NCBI GenBank assembly: GCA_031431395.1
Contig: JANPDJ010000139.1
Location: forward strand, 1 to 16,432
Source of the DNA: VGPE01 sp031431395
GTDB taxonomy: Bacteria > Chloroflexota > Limnocylindria > Limnocylindrales > CSP1-4
Length of the DNA: 16,432 nt
Direction: 5' to 3'
Shown here: one piece after another, positions 6,274 through 13,073 of the stretch
How positions within the stretch are numbered: position 1 is the first letter of the stretch
How the letters are laid out: each line of letters starts with the position of its first letter
Made by a program: the position numbers and the translations under genes
The notes under the pieces: generated by a model
The model's database searches: none
What the model saw: the letters and a program-made list of their open reading frames with translations, nothing else
What the model was told of the DNA's origin: nothing

Positions 6274-7685
6274 AAGAGCGTCAGGTACTGGTCGGTTTCC
6301 CAGCGGCCAACCGCGTGGTGGTAGTTGACCCATTCCTGTCGCTTGACGCGGAGGAACTCGGCCGCGAGCTCCGGGCCCAGCGCCGACTGGACGACCGAAT
6401 CGGCTTCGAACTCGTCGAGCGCTTCGGGCAGCGACTGGGGGATATACCGCAGGCCCTGGCGCTTCATCTCGGCCAGCGAGGTTTCGTACATGTTGCGGCC
6501 GACGATGGGCTCGCCCGGGTCCAGGTCTCGTGCGATCCCATCCATGCCGGCGGCGATGATCGCGGCCATCGCGAGATACGGATTGACCGCGCCCGAGACC
6601 GCACGGCATTCGAAGCGGCCGGGTTCGGGGGTGCGGAACATGTGGGTGCGGTTGTTGTCGCCGTAGGTGATGAACGCCGGAACCCAGGTGAACCCGGAGC
6701 GCGCGCCGGTGAGATAGCGGCCGATCGACAGGCGCTTGTAGCAATTGACGGTGGGCGCGATCACGGCCGAGAGCGCTCGGGCGTGCGTCATCAGCCCGCC
6801 AAGGAACTGGTAGGCCAGTCGGGACTGGCCCAGGCCGCGCGGGTCGCCCTCCGGTCCGGCGAAGAAGGCCGGCTCCCCGTCCCGCCACAGCGAGAGGTGC
6901 ATGTGCGAGCCGTTGCCGGTCAGGTCGCTGAACGGCTTGGGCATGTGCGTTGCGATCGCCCCGTGGCGCGCCGCGTACTGGTTGGTCATCATCTTGAAGA
7001 ACGTGTAGCGGTCCGCCGTCGTCAGCGCGTCGGCGTACTTCCAGTTCAGTTCGAATTGGCCCGTGCCGTCCTCGTGGTCCGTGGCGTAGGGCTCCCAGCC
7101 CAGCGCCTCCATCGCGCGGACGAGGTCCCGCAGGTACGGCAGGTTGGCCGAAAGGCCCTTGAAGTCGTAGCAGGGCTTCTCCAGGGTGTCGACGCCCCCC
7201 GGGTCGAACGGTACGAGTGAGCCGTCCGGCCGGCGCGTGACCAGCATGTGCTCGGCCTCGATCCCCACCCGCAGCTCGTACCCGATCCCGGCCAGCCGGC
7301 CGATGGCCTGCTTCAGAACCGTCCGCGAGCAGTACGGCCAGGCCTCGCCGTCGACCGTGATGTCGCAGGCCACGCGGGCCACCCCGGTCTCCCAGGGAAC
7401 CACGCTGTACGAGTCGAAGTCCGGCATGCCAACCAGATCGTGGCTGTGCGGGCCCTGGCCCATTCCCACGGTGGCCGCCCCGGCGAAGCCGGCCGAACCG
7501 CCCAGGAACGCGTGCAGCGCGGATGCCGGGACGCCCTTGACGCGAGGCGTGCCGTGGATGTCCACCCACTGGGCAAGGATGTAGTCGATTCCGTCCTGCC
7601 GGAGCAGGTCGGCGAGTGCCGCTTCGCTATGGTCGGTCGCGGTGGGCGCTCCGGATCCGCCCCCCGTGCTCGCGTCACTGGCCAT
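6270..7685 (-). CDS. gmaS: Gamma-glutamylmethylamide synthetase (glutamine synthetase family)
   Basis: The 471-residue protein is a glutamine synthetase relative: metal-binding GIEAEH (141-146), GQFELNW (209-215), GNGSHMHLSL (257-266), NCYKRL (314-319), NRTHMFR (345-351) and FECR (358-361). Where true glutamine synthetases have the DGSS ammonium-site loop, this protein has MPDFDSYSVVPWE (87-99). That fits an enzyme taking an amine rather than ammonia. Position as last gene behind mgs and mgd genes makes GmaS (methylamine + glutamate + ATP giving gamma-glutamylmethylamide) the best call; another gamma-glutamyl-amine ligase (GlnT/PuuA type) is the alternative. The start at 7685 is set by a perfect AGGAGGT five bases upstream; the longer frame to 7973 is mgdA shadow. 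The gap to mgdA is 38 bases. Confidence 0.85.
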   Translation of the reverse strand: MASDASTGGGSGAPTATDHSEAALADLLRQDGIDYILAQWVDIHGTPRVKGVPASALHAFLGGSAGFAGAATVGMGQGPHSHDLVGMPDFDSYSVVPWETGVARVACDITVDGEAWPYCSRTVLKQAIGRLAGIGYELRVGIEAEHMLVTRRPDGSLVPFDPGGVDTLEKPCYDFKGLSANLPYLRDLVRAMEALGWEPYATDHEDGTGQFELNWKYADALTTADRYTFFKMMTNQYAARHGAIATHMPKPFSDLTGNGSHMHLSLWRDGEPAFFAGPEGDPRGLGQSRLAYQFLGGLMTHARALSAVIAPTVNCYKRLSIGRYLTGARSGFTWVPAFITYGDNNRTHMFRTPEPGRFECRAVSGAVNPYLAMAAIIAAGMDGIARDLDPGEPIVGRNMYETSLAEMKRQGLRYIPQSLPEALDEFEADSVVQSALGPELAAEFLRVKRQEWVNYHHAVGRWETDQYLTLF

Positions 7686-7690
7686 TCGGT

Positions 7691-7697
7691 ACCTCCT
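7691..7697 (-). promoter_or_regulatory. Strong Shine-Dalgarno of gmaS
   Basis: AGGAGGT stands five bases before the gmaS ATG and fixes this start. It is the strongest ribosome-binding site I see in the window, while most other genes in the cluster rely on overlap or weaker sites. This suggests gmaS is translated independently and at a high rate. Confidence 0.85.
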
Positions 7698-7723
7698 GCC
7701 CGCCCACGGTCGTCGCTCGTCCC

Positions 7724-8935
7724 TCAGTGGGATACTGCGGCGGCTGCCTTTTCTCCGATGAGGTTGTCGGTGTAGAAGCGCTCCAGCGCGAATGGCCGGA
7801 TCATCTCCGGCGTCCGCCCGGTGGCGATCAACTCGGCGATGTTCTTGCCGGCCGCGGGACCGGCCTTGAACCCGTAGGTGCCCCACCCGACGTCGAGAAT
7901 GAAGCCTTCGAGATCCGGCACCACGCCCATGATCGGGCTGTAGTCCGGCGTCATGTCGCAGATGCCCGCCCACTGGCGCAGCACCTTGACACCGGCGATC
8001 GACGGCAGCAATTCCAGCACGTGGCTCGCGGAGCTCTCCAGGAACGGCAGCGTCGAGCGCCTCGAGTACGAGGCGTACGGGTCGATCTCCGACCCGATCA
8101 CAAGTTCACCGCGATCGGTCTGGTTGACGTACACGTGGAGCGTCGCCGACACGAGGACCGGGTCCAGGAACGGCTTCAGAGGCTCTGTCACGAGCGCCTG
8201 GAGGGGATGGGTCACGATGGGCAGGCGCAGGCCCACCATCTTCGTGATCGTGGACGCCCAGCCGGCCGTGGCGTTGACCACGATCCCGGCCCGCACCGGC
8301 CCGCGGGACGTCTGCACGCCGGTGACGCGCCCGTCCGCGACATCGATACCGGTGACCTCCGTGTACTGGTGGATCTCGATGCCCAGTTCCTCGGCTCGCC
8401 GGGCATACCCCCAGACCACGGCGTCGTGGCGGATGATGCCGCCCGGTGGATGCCACAGGGCGGCGTGGATGGGGAAGCGCGGCTTCTTCGAGAGATCCAG
8501 GGCCGGCGCCAGCTTCTTGATCTCGTCCGGGTAGATGACCTGCGAGTCGACGCCCATGAGCTGGTTCGTCTCCGCCCGGACCCGCAGGCCGGCGATCGCC
8601 AGCTCCGTGTGGGCGAGCGTGAGGTGGCCGTGCTGGCTGAACAGCACGTTGAACCCGAGATCTACCGACAAGCGCTCGTAGAGCTTCACGGATTCGTCGT
8701 AGAACGCCACGCCCTGCGCCGTCCGGTAGTTCGACCGGATGATCGCGGTGTTGCGCGTGGACGCACCCGAACCCAGGTAACCCGCCTCGAGGATCGCGAC
8801 GTTCTTGACGCCCCGTTTCGCCAGTTCGTAGGCGATGGCGAGCCCGTGAACGCCGCCACCGATGATCGCGACGTCGTAACTGGGGCGAAGCGCACGCGAC
8901 CGGCCGATCCGGATGCGACGCAGCGGGCCGATCAT
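7724..8935 (-). CDS. mgdA: N-methylglutamate dehydrogenase beta-type subunit (SoxB-like)
   Basis: The 403-residue flavoprotein belongs to the DAO/SoxB family. The FAD dinucleotide-binding motif is DVAIIGGGVHG (21-31), with the acidic end of the second strand at ILEAGYLGSGAS. H170 in IIRHDAV matches, by local motif, the histidine that binds FMN covalently in heterotetrameric sarcosine oxidases. The C-terminal TPDYSPIMG (329-337) and GWGTYGFK are also family features. In the NMG pathway this subunit oxidises the N-methyl amino acid substrate. The ATG at 8935 overlaps the mgdD stop (ATGA) and has AGGAA upstream, so I reject the longer frame to 9091. Plain sarcosine or dimethylglycine oxidation is the alternative reading; the mgs/gmaS neighbours favour N-methylglutamate. 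Confidence 0.86.
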   Translation of the reverse strand: MIGPLRRIRIGRSRALRPSYDVAIIGGGVHGLAIAYELAKRGVKNVAILEAGYLGSGASTRNTAIIRSNYRTAQGVAFYDESVKLYERLSVDLGFNVLFSQHGHLTLAHTELAIAGLRVRAETNQLMGVDSQVIYPDEIKKLAPALDLSKKPRFPIHAALWHPPGGIIRHDAVVWGYARRAEELGIEIHQYTEVTGIDVADGRVTGVQTSRGPVRAGIVVNATAGWASTITKMVGLRLPIVTHPLQALVTEPLKPFLDPVLVSATLHVYVNQTDRGELVIGSEIDPYASYSRRSTLPFLESSASHVLELLPSIAGVKVLRQWAGICDMTPDYSPIMGVVPDLEGFILDVGWGTYGFKAGPAAGKNIAELIATGRTPEMIRPFALERFYTDNLIGEKAAAAVSH

Positions 8936-9723
8936 CGTGTTCCTGCAGGCGTGCTGCCCGGGTCCCCGTGCGCGACGGCCTCGGCCCGCGACAGCACCGC
9001 GGCCGGCGACAGCACCGCGGACGCGCTCACCGCGGACGCGCCCACCGGCCGAACCCCGTAGGCCTCCCCAAGGTGGTTCAGCACGTCCCACAGGTGCTCC
9101 GCTTCGTCGCGCCAGACGAGCAGCGTGAAGCCGGGGACGCCGTCGTGGTCCTGACGCGCCAGGATGACCCGGCAGCCGGCCATGGGAACCTGCACGATCC
9201 CGAGGTCGGGCACGACCTCGGGCGAGAGATCCTCCGGGACGAGTTCCTCGAGCAGGTCACGGACGCGCGGGCCAGCCAGGCGGAGCATCGTCCAGCCCGA
9301 ACTGACGTCCGTTGCGTGGGCGCCGGCAGCCTCGATCTGCGCGATGACCGGGCCGAAGTCCATCGGGGTGACCGGCGGACCGCCCGGGACGGGCGCATCC
9401 GCGATCAGCCAGACCTCGTCCTCCGCGATGGACCACGCGCTGATGCCGCCAGGCGGCGCCGGGGTCACACGGCCGGCTCGCGGATCCAGGCCGGCCGCGC
9501 TGCATGCGAGCAGCGCGCCGGGTCCGCGAACCACCCACTTGTCGGACAACCCGGGCTCCGCAAGGCCGATCGCGTCCGTCACGATTCGGCGCTCGCCGTC
9601 CGGGTCGCCGTAGGACAACGGCCAGTGCCGGTGAGCGCCGCCGCCGGCCCGGCCGTCGAGCGTGCGGTGGACGGCGTCCAGCGCGGAGCGGCGCACGGGA
9701 GCGGCCGTGGTGGGCGCGCTCAT
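8932..9723 (-). CDS. mgdD: N-methylglutamate dehydrogenase gamma-type subunit (SoxG-like)
   Basis: The 263-residue protein is assigned as the SoxG-like gamma subunit from its place between alpha and beta genes and from segments such as DVSSGWTMLRLAGPRVRDLL and the late FTLLVWRDEAEHLWDVL, which resemble the folate-binding/gamma subunit fold. Gamma subunits are usually around 200 residues. The extra length here is an N-terminal extension and an Ala/Ser/Val-rich tail (about 228-263) encoded by short tandem repeats. Both ends overlap neighbours by four bases (ATGA with mgdC, ATGA with mgdA), so the complex is probably made by coupled translation. GGGGAG lies before the ATG. Gamma subunits diverge strongly, so context carries much of this call. 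Confidence 0.75.
   Translation of the reverse strand: MSAPTTAAPVRRSALDAVHRTLDGRAGGGAHRHWPLSYGDPDGERRIVTDAIGLAEPGLSDKWVVRGPGALLACSAAGLDPRAGRVTPAPPGGISAWSIAEDEVWLIADAPVPGGPPVTPMDFGPVIAQIEAAGAHATDVSSGWTMLRLAGPRVRDLLEELVPEDLSPEVVPDLGIVQVPMAGCRVILARQDHDGVPGFTLLVWRDEAEHLWDVLNHLGEAYGVRPVGASAVSASAVLSPAAVLSRAEAVAHGDPGSTPAGTR
8989..9042 (-). repeat. Short in-frame tandem repeats in mgdD tail
   Basis: CGACAGCACCGCGG occurs at 8989-9002 and again at 9007-9020 (18-base period). CACCGCGGACGCGC then occurs at 9013-9026 and 9028-9041 (15-base period). Both periods are multiples of three, so copy changes keep the mgdD frame. They encode the Ala/Ser/Val-rich C-terminal tail. Confidence 0.7.
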
Positions 9724-12653
9724 GCGCGCAATCGCTCCCCGGCTGGGTCGTAGAACGGTTTCGTCCGGATTCGTCCGACGGTCGTACCACCCGCCTTGCC
9801 GACGCCCAGGCGCAGCGTGACGCGGTTGCCTTCCGTCGCGTCGGAGATATCGACCCAGCCCAGTGCGATTCCCCGCTCAAGCATGGGGCTCCACTTGGCG
9901 CTCGTGATTCGGCCGATCCCGGTATTGCTGCCCTCACGAAGGATGGATGCACCTTCCGCTGGCAGGTCGTGCCCGATGATCTCGATGCCCGTGAGGACGA
10001 GTCGTGGACCGCGGGCCTCCACGACGAGGGAGGCATCGCGGCCGATGAAGTCCGGCTTGTCGGCCTTCACGACCCAGCCCATGCCGGCCTCGATGGGATT
10101 CGAGAGCGCGTCCGTGTCCTGGCCGACGATGGCGTGCTGCTTCTCGAGCCGGAGCACACGCTGTGCCTCGACGCCGAACGGCCGGAGGCCGAGGTCGCGC
10201 CCGGCGTCGATCAGCGCGTCCCAGAGGTGGGCGCCGTAGTCCGCCGGCACGTGGATCTCGTAGCCCAGCTCGCCAACGAACCCGATCCGCAGGATGATCG
10301 CCGGCACGCCCGCCACGTCGCCCTGCGCCGCTGCGAGGTACGGCATCGCCTCCCGGGACACGTCGAGCGAGGTCACGCGCTGCATGATCTCCCGCGAGTT
10401 GGGGCCCGCGAGGTTGACAGCCGCGTACTGGCCGGTGACGTCGGTGACGGCGACGCGCCGCGGCCCCCCCGCCAGCCACCAGCCGAACCACTGGTCCACG
10501 GCGTCGATGTTGCCTGTGGTGGTGGAGACCAGGAATCGCTCCGGCCCCAGGCGCGCCACAGCGCCGTCGTCGAGGATGATGCCCGCGTCGTCCAGCATGG
10601 CCCGGTAGCGGACGCGGCCCACCTTGAGGTCACTGAAGCGATTCGGATGGAGCCAGTCGAGGAATTCGCCGGCGTCGGCACCCTGGACGTCCAGTTTGCC
10701 CAGCGTGGACACGTCGATCAGGCCGGCCGCCCGGTGGACCGCGAGGCATTCGGCGACAACGTCGCCGTAGTGGAGCGGGCGCTTCCAGTCACCCATGTCC
10801 GTCCAGGTTGCCCCAAGGGCCTCGTGGCGGTCGTGCATCGCCGTCCGCCTGGTGCGCGCAAGGTGTGGGCCGGCCAGCGATGCGAGGCTGACTGGCTGGA
10901 ACGGCGGTCGCGACGTGGTCAGGCCGGTCTGCGCGGGGGTGGCGCCGGTGAACAGCGCCTGGACGCGGGCAGCCAGTCCGTGGCACATCTTGCCCTGGCA
11001 CGGGCCCATGGTCACGGTGCTGTAGCGCTTCATGAGCTCGAGGCTTCCGAAGCCTTCCTTGACCCCCTGCTGCAATTCCTTGACGGTGACGTCCTCACAG
11101 ACGCACAGGAACTGCTTCCGGCCGCCGGGCGTCTGCACCGCCGGGCGCGGCTCGACTGCCGCGAGCGCATCTGCGACTGCCCGCAGGTGGGCGACGGGGA
11201 GTGCCGTCGAACCGTTCCGGGGATCGTGGCCCGCAGCCGATGCGGCCACCCGGCCGACGAGGGAGCCTTCCGCGAGCACGAGCGCGTCCGGGAGCGGCCC
11301 GTTGATGTGCCCGGCCGTGTGCATGCCGGGCGTAAGGTCGCCCGGCACGAAGTCACCGATACGATCGTCCCAGCGCGGCTGCACGCCTTCCTGCGAGAGG
11401 AGCGAGATGACCGGCTCGGGTCGGGCCGCGAGGGCGACGAGGTCGCCCTCGATGCCGCGCTCCACGCCGTCGGCCGTGCGGAAGCTGAGCCCGGTCACGC
11501 GGCTTGTGCCGCGGGCAGCCAGCACCGTGGCACCGTGGTGGATCTCGACACCGGCCCGACGGACCTCCCCCGCGCCCTCCCGGGACGTGGCGTTCGAGCC
11601 CTCGGCGCGGATGTCGAGCAGCCCAGTCACCTCGAACCCGGCCGCCAGCAGTTCCGCTGCCTGCCGCCAGCCGTGGTCGTCGTCCGTGACCACCACCACC
11701 CGTCGGCCGATCCGCACGTCGTGCAGCCAGCGCAGCCGCAGGATCGCGCTCGCGAGCATGATCCCCGGCCGGTCGTTGTCGTGGAACAGTAGGGGTCGCT
11801 CGTGGGCGCCGGTGGCAGCCACCACCTGGCCTGCCCGGACGTGGATGAACGTCTCACCCTGGCTCACGGCCACCAGCCGGCCTTCGTAGATCCCGATCGC
11901 CGTGGCTCGCGCAAGGTGGCGGATCCGTGGGTCCGCCGCGACCAGATGCGCGAGCGACGAGGCGGCCGCTCGGCCGGACAACCCATCCACCCGGGCATCG
12001 CCACGGATGGGTCGGGTGCGGATGCGGAGGTGCCCGCCGAGGTCCGCCTGGTCGTCGACGAGAACAACGCTGGCCCCGGACGCTGCGGCCTCCAGCGCTG
12101 CCAGGCAGCCCGCGGGGCCGCCCCCGATCACCACGACGTCGGCGTGGAGGTTCCGGCGGCGCTGGTGCATGTCCGGGTGGCCCTTGGGGTCCACCTTGCC
12201 CAGGCCCGCGGCTCCGCGAAGGACCCGCTCGTAGAGGGGCCACAGGAACCGCGGCCGGATGAATGTCTTGTAGTAGAAGCCCACCGGGAGGAGGCGGTCG
12301 AAACGGTCGGTGAGGGAGAGCAGGTCGGCCCGCATGGACGGCCACACGTTCTGCGGCCGGACGCGCATGCCCTCGGTGACGGGCGTGACGCATGCGCGCA
12401 CGTTCGGCCGGCCGTCCACGTCCACCATGCAGTTGGGGCAGCGGCCGTCCGCGCAGAGGATTCCCCGCGGCCGGTGGTACTTGAAGGAGTGCGTCAGCAC
12501 ATCGACGCTCTCGGCCGCAAGGGCTGAGGCGATCGTGTCGCCCTCCTGTGCCGTGCGCTGTCGCCCGGCGAACGAGAATCGGACCTTGCGCGGCTCAGGC
12601 GTGCCGTTGGCCGGCGGCAACCGGCGCGGAACCGGGAGCGGCTTCTCAGCCAT
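9720..12653 (-). CDS. mgdC: N-methylglutamate dehydrogenase alpha-type subunit (SoxA-like, two Fe-S motifs)
   Basis: The 977-residue multidomain protein runs as follows. An N-terminal ferredoxin-like domain (about 20-100) has C67, C72, C75 and C88. A FAD/NAD-type flavoprotein domain has GGGPAG (177-182), ATGAHERP (280-287) and a second nucleotide-binding half near 316-328. A BFD/SoxA_A3-like [2Fe-2S] domain has C517, C519, C552 and C557. A GcvT-like folate-binding domain covers about 615-970. In the NMG pathway it passes electrons from the flavins, and the GcvT part channels the methyl carbon to tetrahydrofolate. From memory, classical sarcosine oxidase alpha subunits lack both cysteine sets, so this looks like a dehydrogenase using another electron acceptor. 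The start overlaps mgdB by eight bases; GAGGG lies upstream. Confidence 0.9.
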   Translation of the reverse strand: MAEKPLPVPRRLPPANGTPEPRKVRFSFAGRQRTAQEGDTIASALAAESVDVLTHSFKYHRPRGILCADGRCPNCMVDVDGRPNVRACVTPVTEGMRVRPQNVWPSMRADLLSLTDRFDRLLPVGFYYKTFIRPRFLWPLYERVLRGAAGLGKVDPKGHPDMHQRRRNLHADVVVIGGGPAGCLAALEAAASGASVVLVDDQADLGGHLRIRTRPIRGDARVDGLSGRAAASSLAHLVAADPRIRHLARATAIGIYEGRLVAVSQGETFIHVRAGQVVAATGAHERPLLFHDNDRPGIMLASAILRLRWLHDVRIGRRVVVVTDDDHGWRQAAELLAAGFEVTGLLDIRAEGSNATSREGAGEVRRAGVEIHHGATVLAARGTSRVTGLSFRTADGVERGIEGDLVALAARPEPVISLLSQEGVQPRWDDRIGDFVPGDLTPGMHTAGHINGPLPDALVLAEGSLVGRVAASAAGHDPRNGSTALPVAHLRAVADALAAVEPRPAVQTPGGRKQFLCVCEDVTVKELQQGVKEGFGSLELMKRYSTVTMGPCQGKMCHGLAARVQALFTGATPAQTGLTTSRPPFQPVSLASLAGPHLARTRRTAMHDRHEALGATWTDMGDWKRPLHYGDVVAECLAVHRAAGLIDVSTLGKLDVQGADAGEFLDWLHPNRFSDLKVGRVRYRAMLDDAGIILDDGAVARLGPERFLVSTTTGNIDAVDQWFGWWLAGGPRRVAVTDVTGQYAAVNLAGPNSREIMQRVTSLDVSREAMPYLAAAQGDVAGVPAIILRIGFVGELGYEIHVPADYGAHLWDALIDAGRDLGLRPFGVEAQRVLRLEKQHAIVGQDTDALSNPIEAGMGWVVKADKPDFIGRDASLVVEARGPRLVLTGIEIIGHDLPAEGASILREGSNTGIGRITSAKWSPMLERGIALGWVDISDATEGNRVTLRLGVGKAGGTTVGRIRTKPFYDPAGERLRA

Positions 12654-13014
12654 TCGCCGTGCCCTCGGGTCCGGGGGCCCCGGCGGGCGCCGCAGGGGGC
12701 CGGGCCGTGATCGGTTGGACAGCGGCGGCCGAATCGTCGCGACCGCCCGCCGCGGAGGCTGCGGGCAGCAACCAGGCCGTCTGGAAGACCCGGTTGTCGC
12801 GGGTGTCGCGCTCGGCCTGGAACCAGCGCCGGCAGCCCGCCCGGTGGAACCACCACGCGCGTTCGATGCCGTCGATGTTCGTCCGCGCGTACAGGTAGGC
12901 GCCCCACGTTTCCGGCGCCGAACCCGGGGCCGGCCGCTTCTGGATCTCCCCGCCGAACCGGAACTCGTAGACGTCGCGCGGCCCGCAGAGCGGGCAGCCG
13001 AGCAGGAATGACAT
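12646..13014 (-). CDS. mgdB: N-methylglutamate dehydrogenase delta-type subunit (SoxD-like)
   Basis: The 122-residue protein has the SoxD zinc-site pattern: C7 and C10 (CPLC), then H57 and C61 (WFHRAGC). GPRDVYEFRFGGE (11-23) and RRWFQAERDT (62-71) are also typical. The first ~80 residues cover a normal delta subunit; residues 85-122 are an extra Ala/Pro-rich tail of no clear role. In the family, delta is a small zinc-binding structural subunit. The start at 13014 gives the conserved MSFLLGCPLCG beginning; the longer frame to 13671 is shadow of mgsC. There is no Shine-Dalgarno, but a TAGCCT box ends seven bases before the ATG. The stop overlaps mgdC by eight bases. The gap to mgsC is 59 bases. 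Confidence 0.88.
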   Translation of the reverse strand: MSFLLGCPLCGPRDVYEFRFGGEIQKRPAPGSAPETWGAYLYARTNIDGIERAWWFHRAGCRRWFQAERDTRDNRVFQTAWLLPAASAAGGRDDSAAAVQPITARPPAAPAGAPGPEGTANG

Positions 13015-13021
13015 GCCGGGA

Positions 13022-13027
13022 AGGCTA
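13022..13027 (-). promoter_or_regulatory. Possible internal leaderless promoter before mgdB
   Basis: On the minus strand TAGCCT (a TANNNT match) ends exactly seven bases before the mgdB ATG, the same spacing as TACCAT before vapB. mgdB has no Shine-Dalgarno, and this 59-base gap is the largest inside the eight-gene cluster. No -35 is visible. If real, it would let the mgd genes be transcribed apart from mgsABC. Confidence 0.33.
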
Positions 13028-13073
13028 CCGCCGCGCGAGAGCGGCCGGGGCGCCGCGACGCACGGACACCGCG

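Noticed and set aside
7616..9061. 481-codon plus-strand frame
   Set aside because: Antisense shadow of mgdA. The translation is rich in His, Arg and Asp with no recognisable fold.
9504..11792. 762-codon open frame on the plus strand
   Set aside because: It is antisense to mgdC and mgdD, which have clear domains. Its translation is Arg/Pro/His-rich without motifs, typical of a shadow in GC-rich DNA.
7724..13014. Annotation as an ordinary sarcosine oxidase for creatinine or glycine betaine breakdown
   Set aside because: No creatininase, carbamoylsarcosine amidohydrolase or dimethylglycine genes are present. The linked mgsABC and gmaS fit N-methylglutamate far better.
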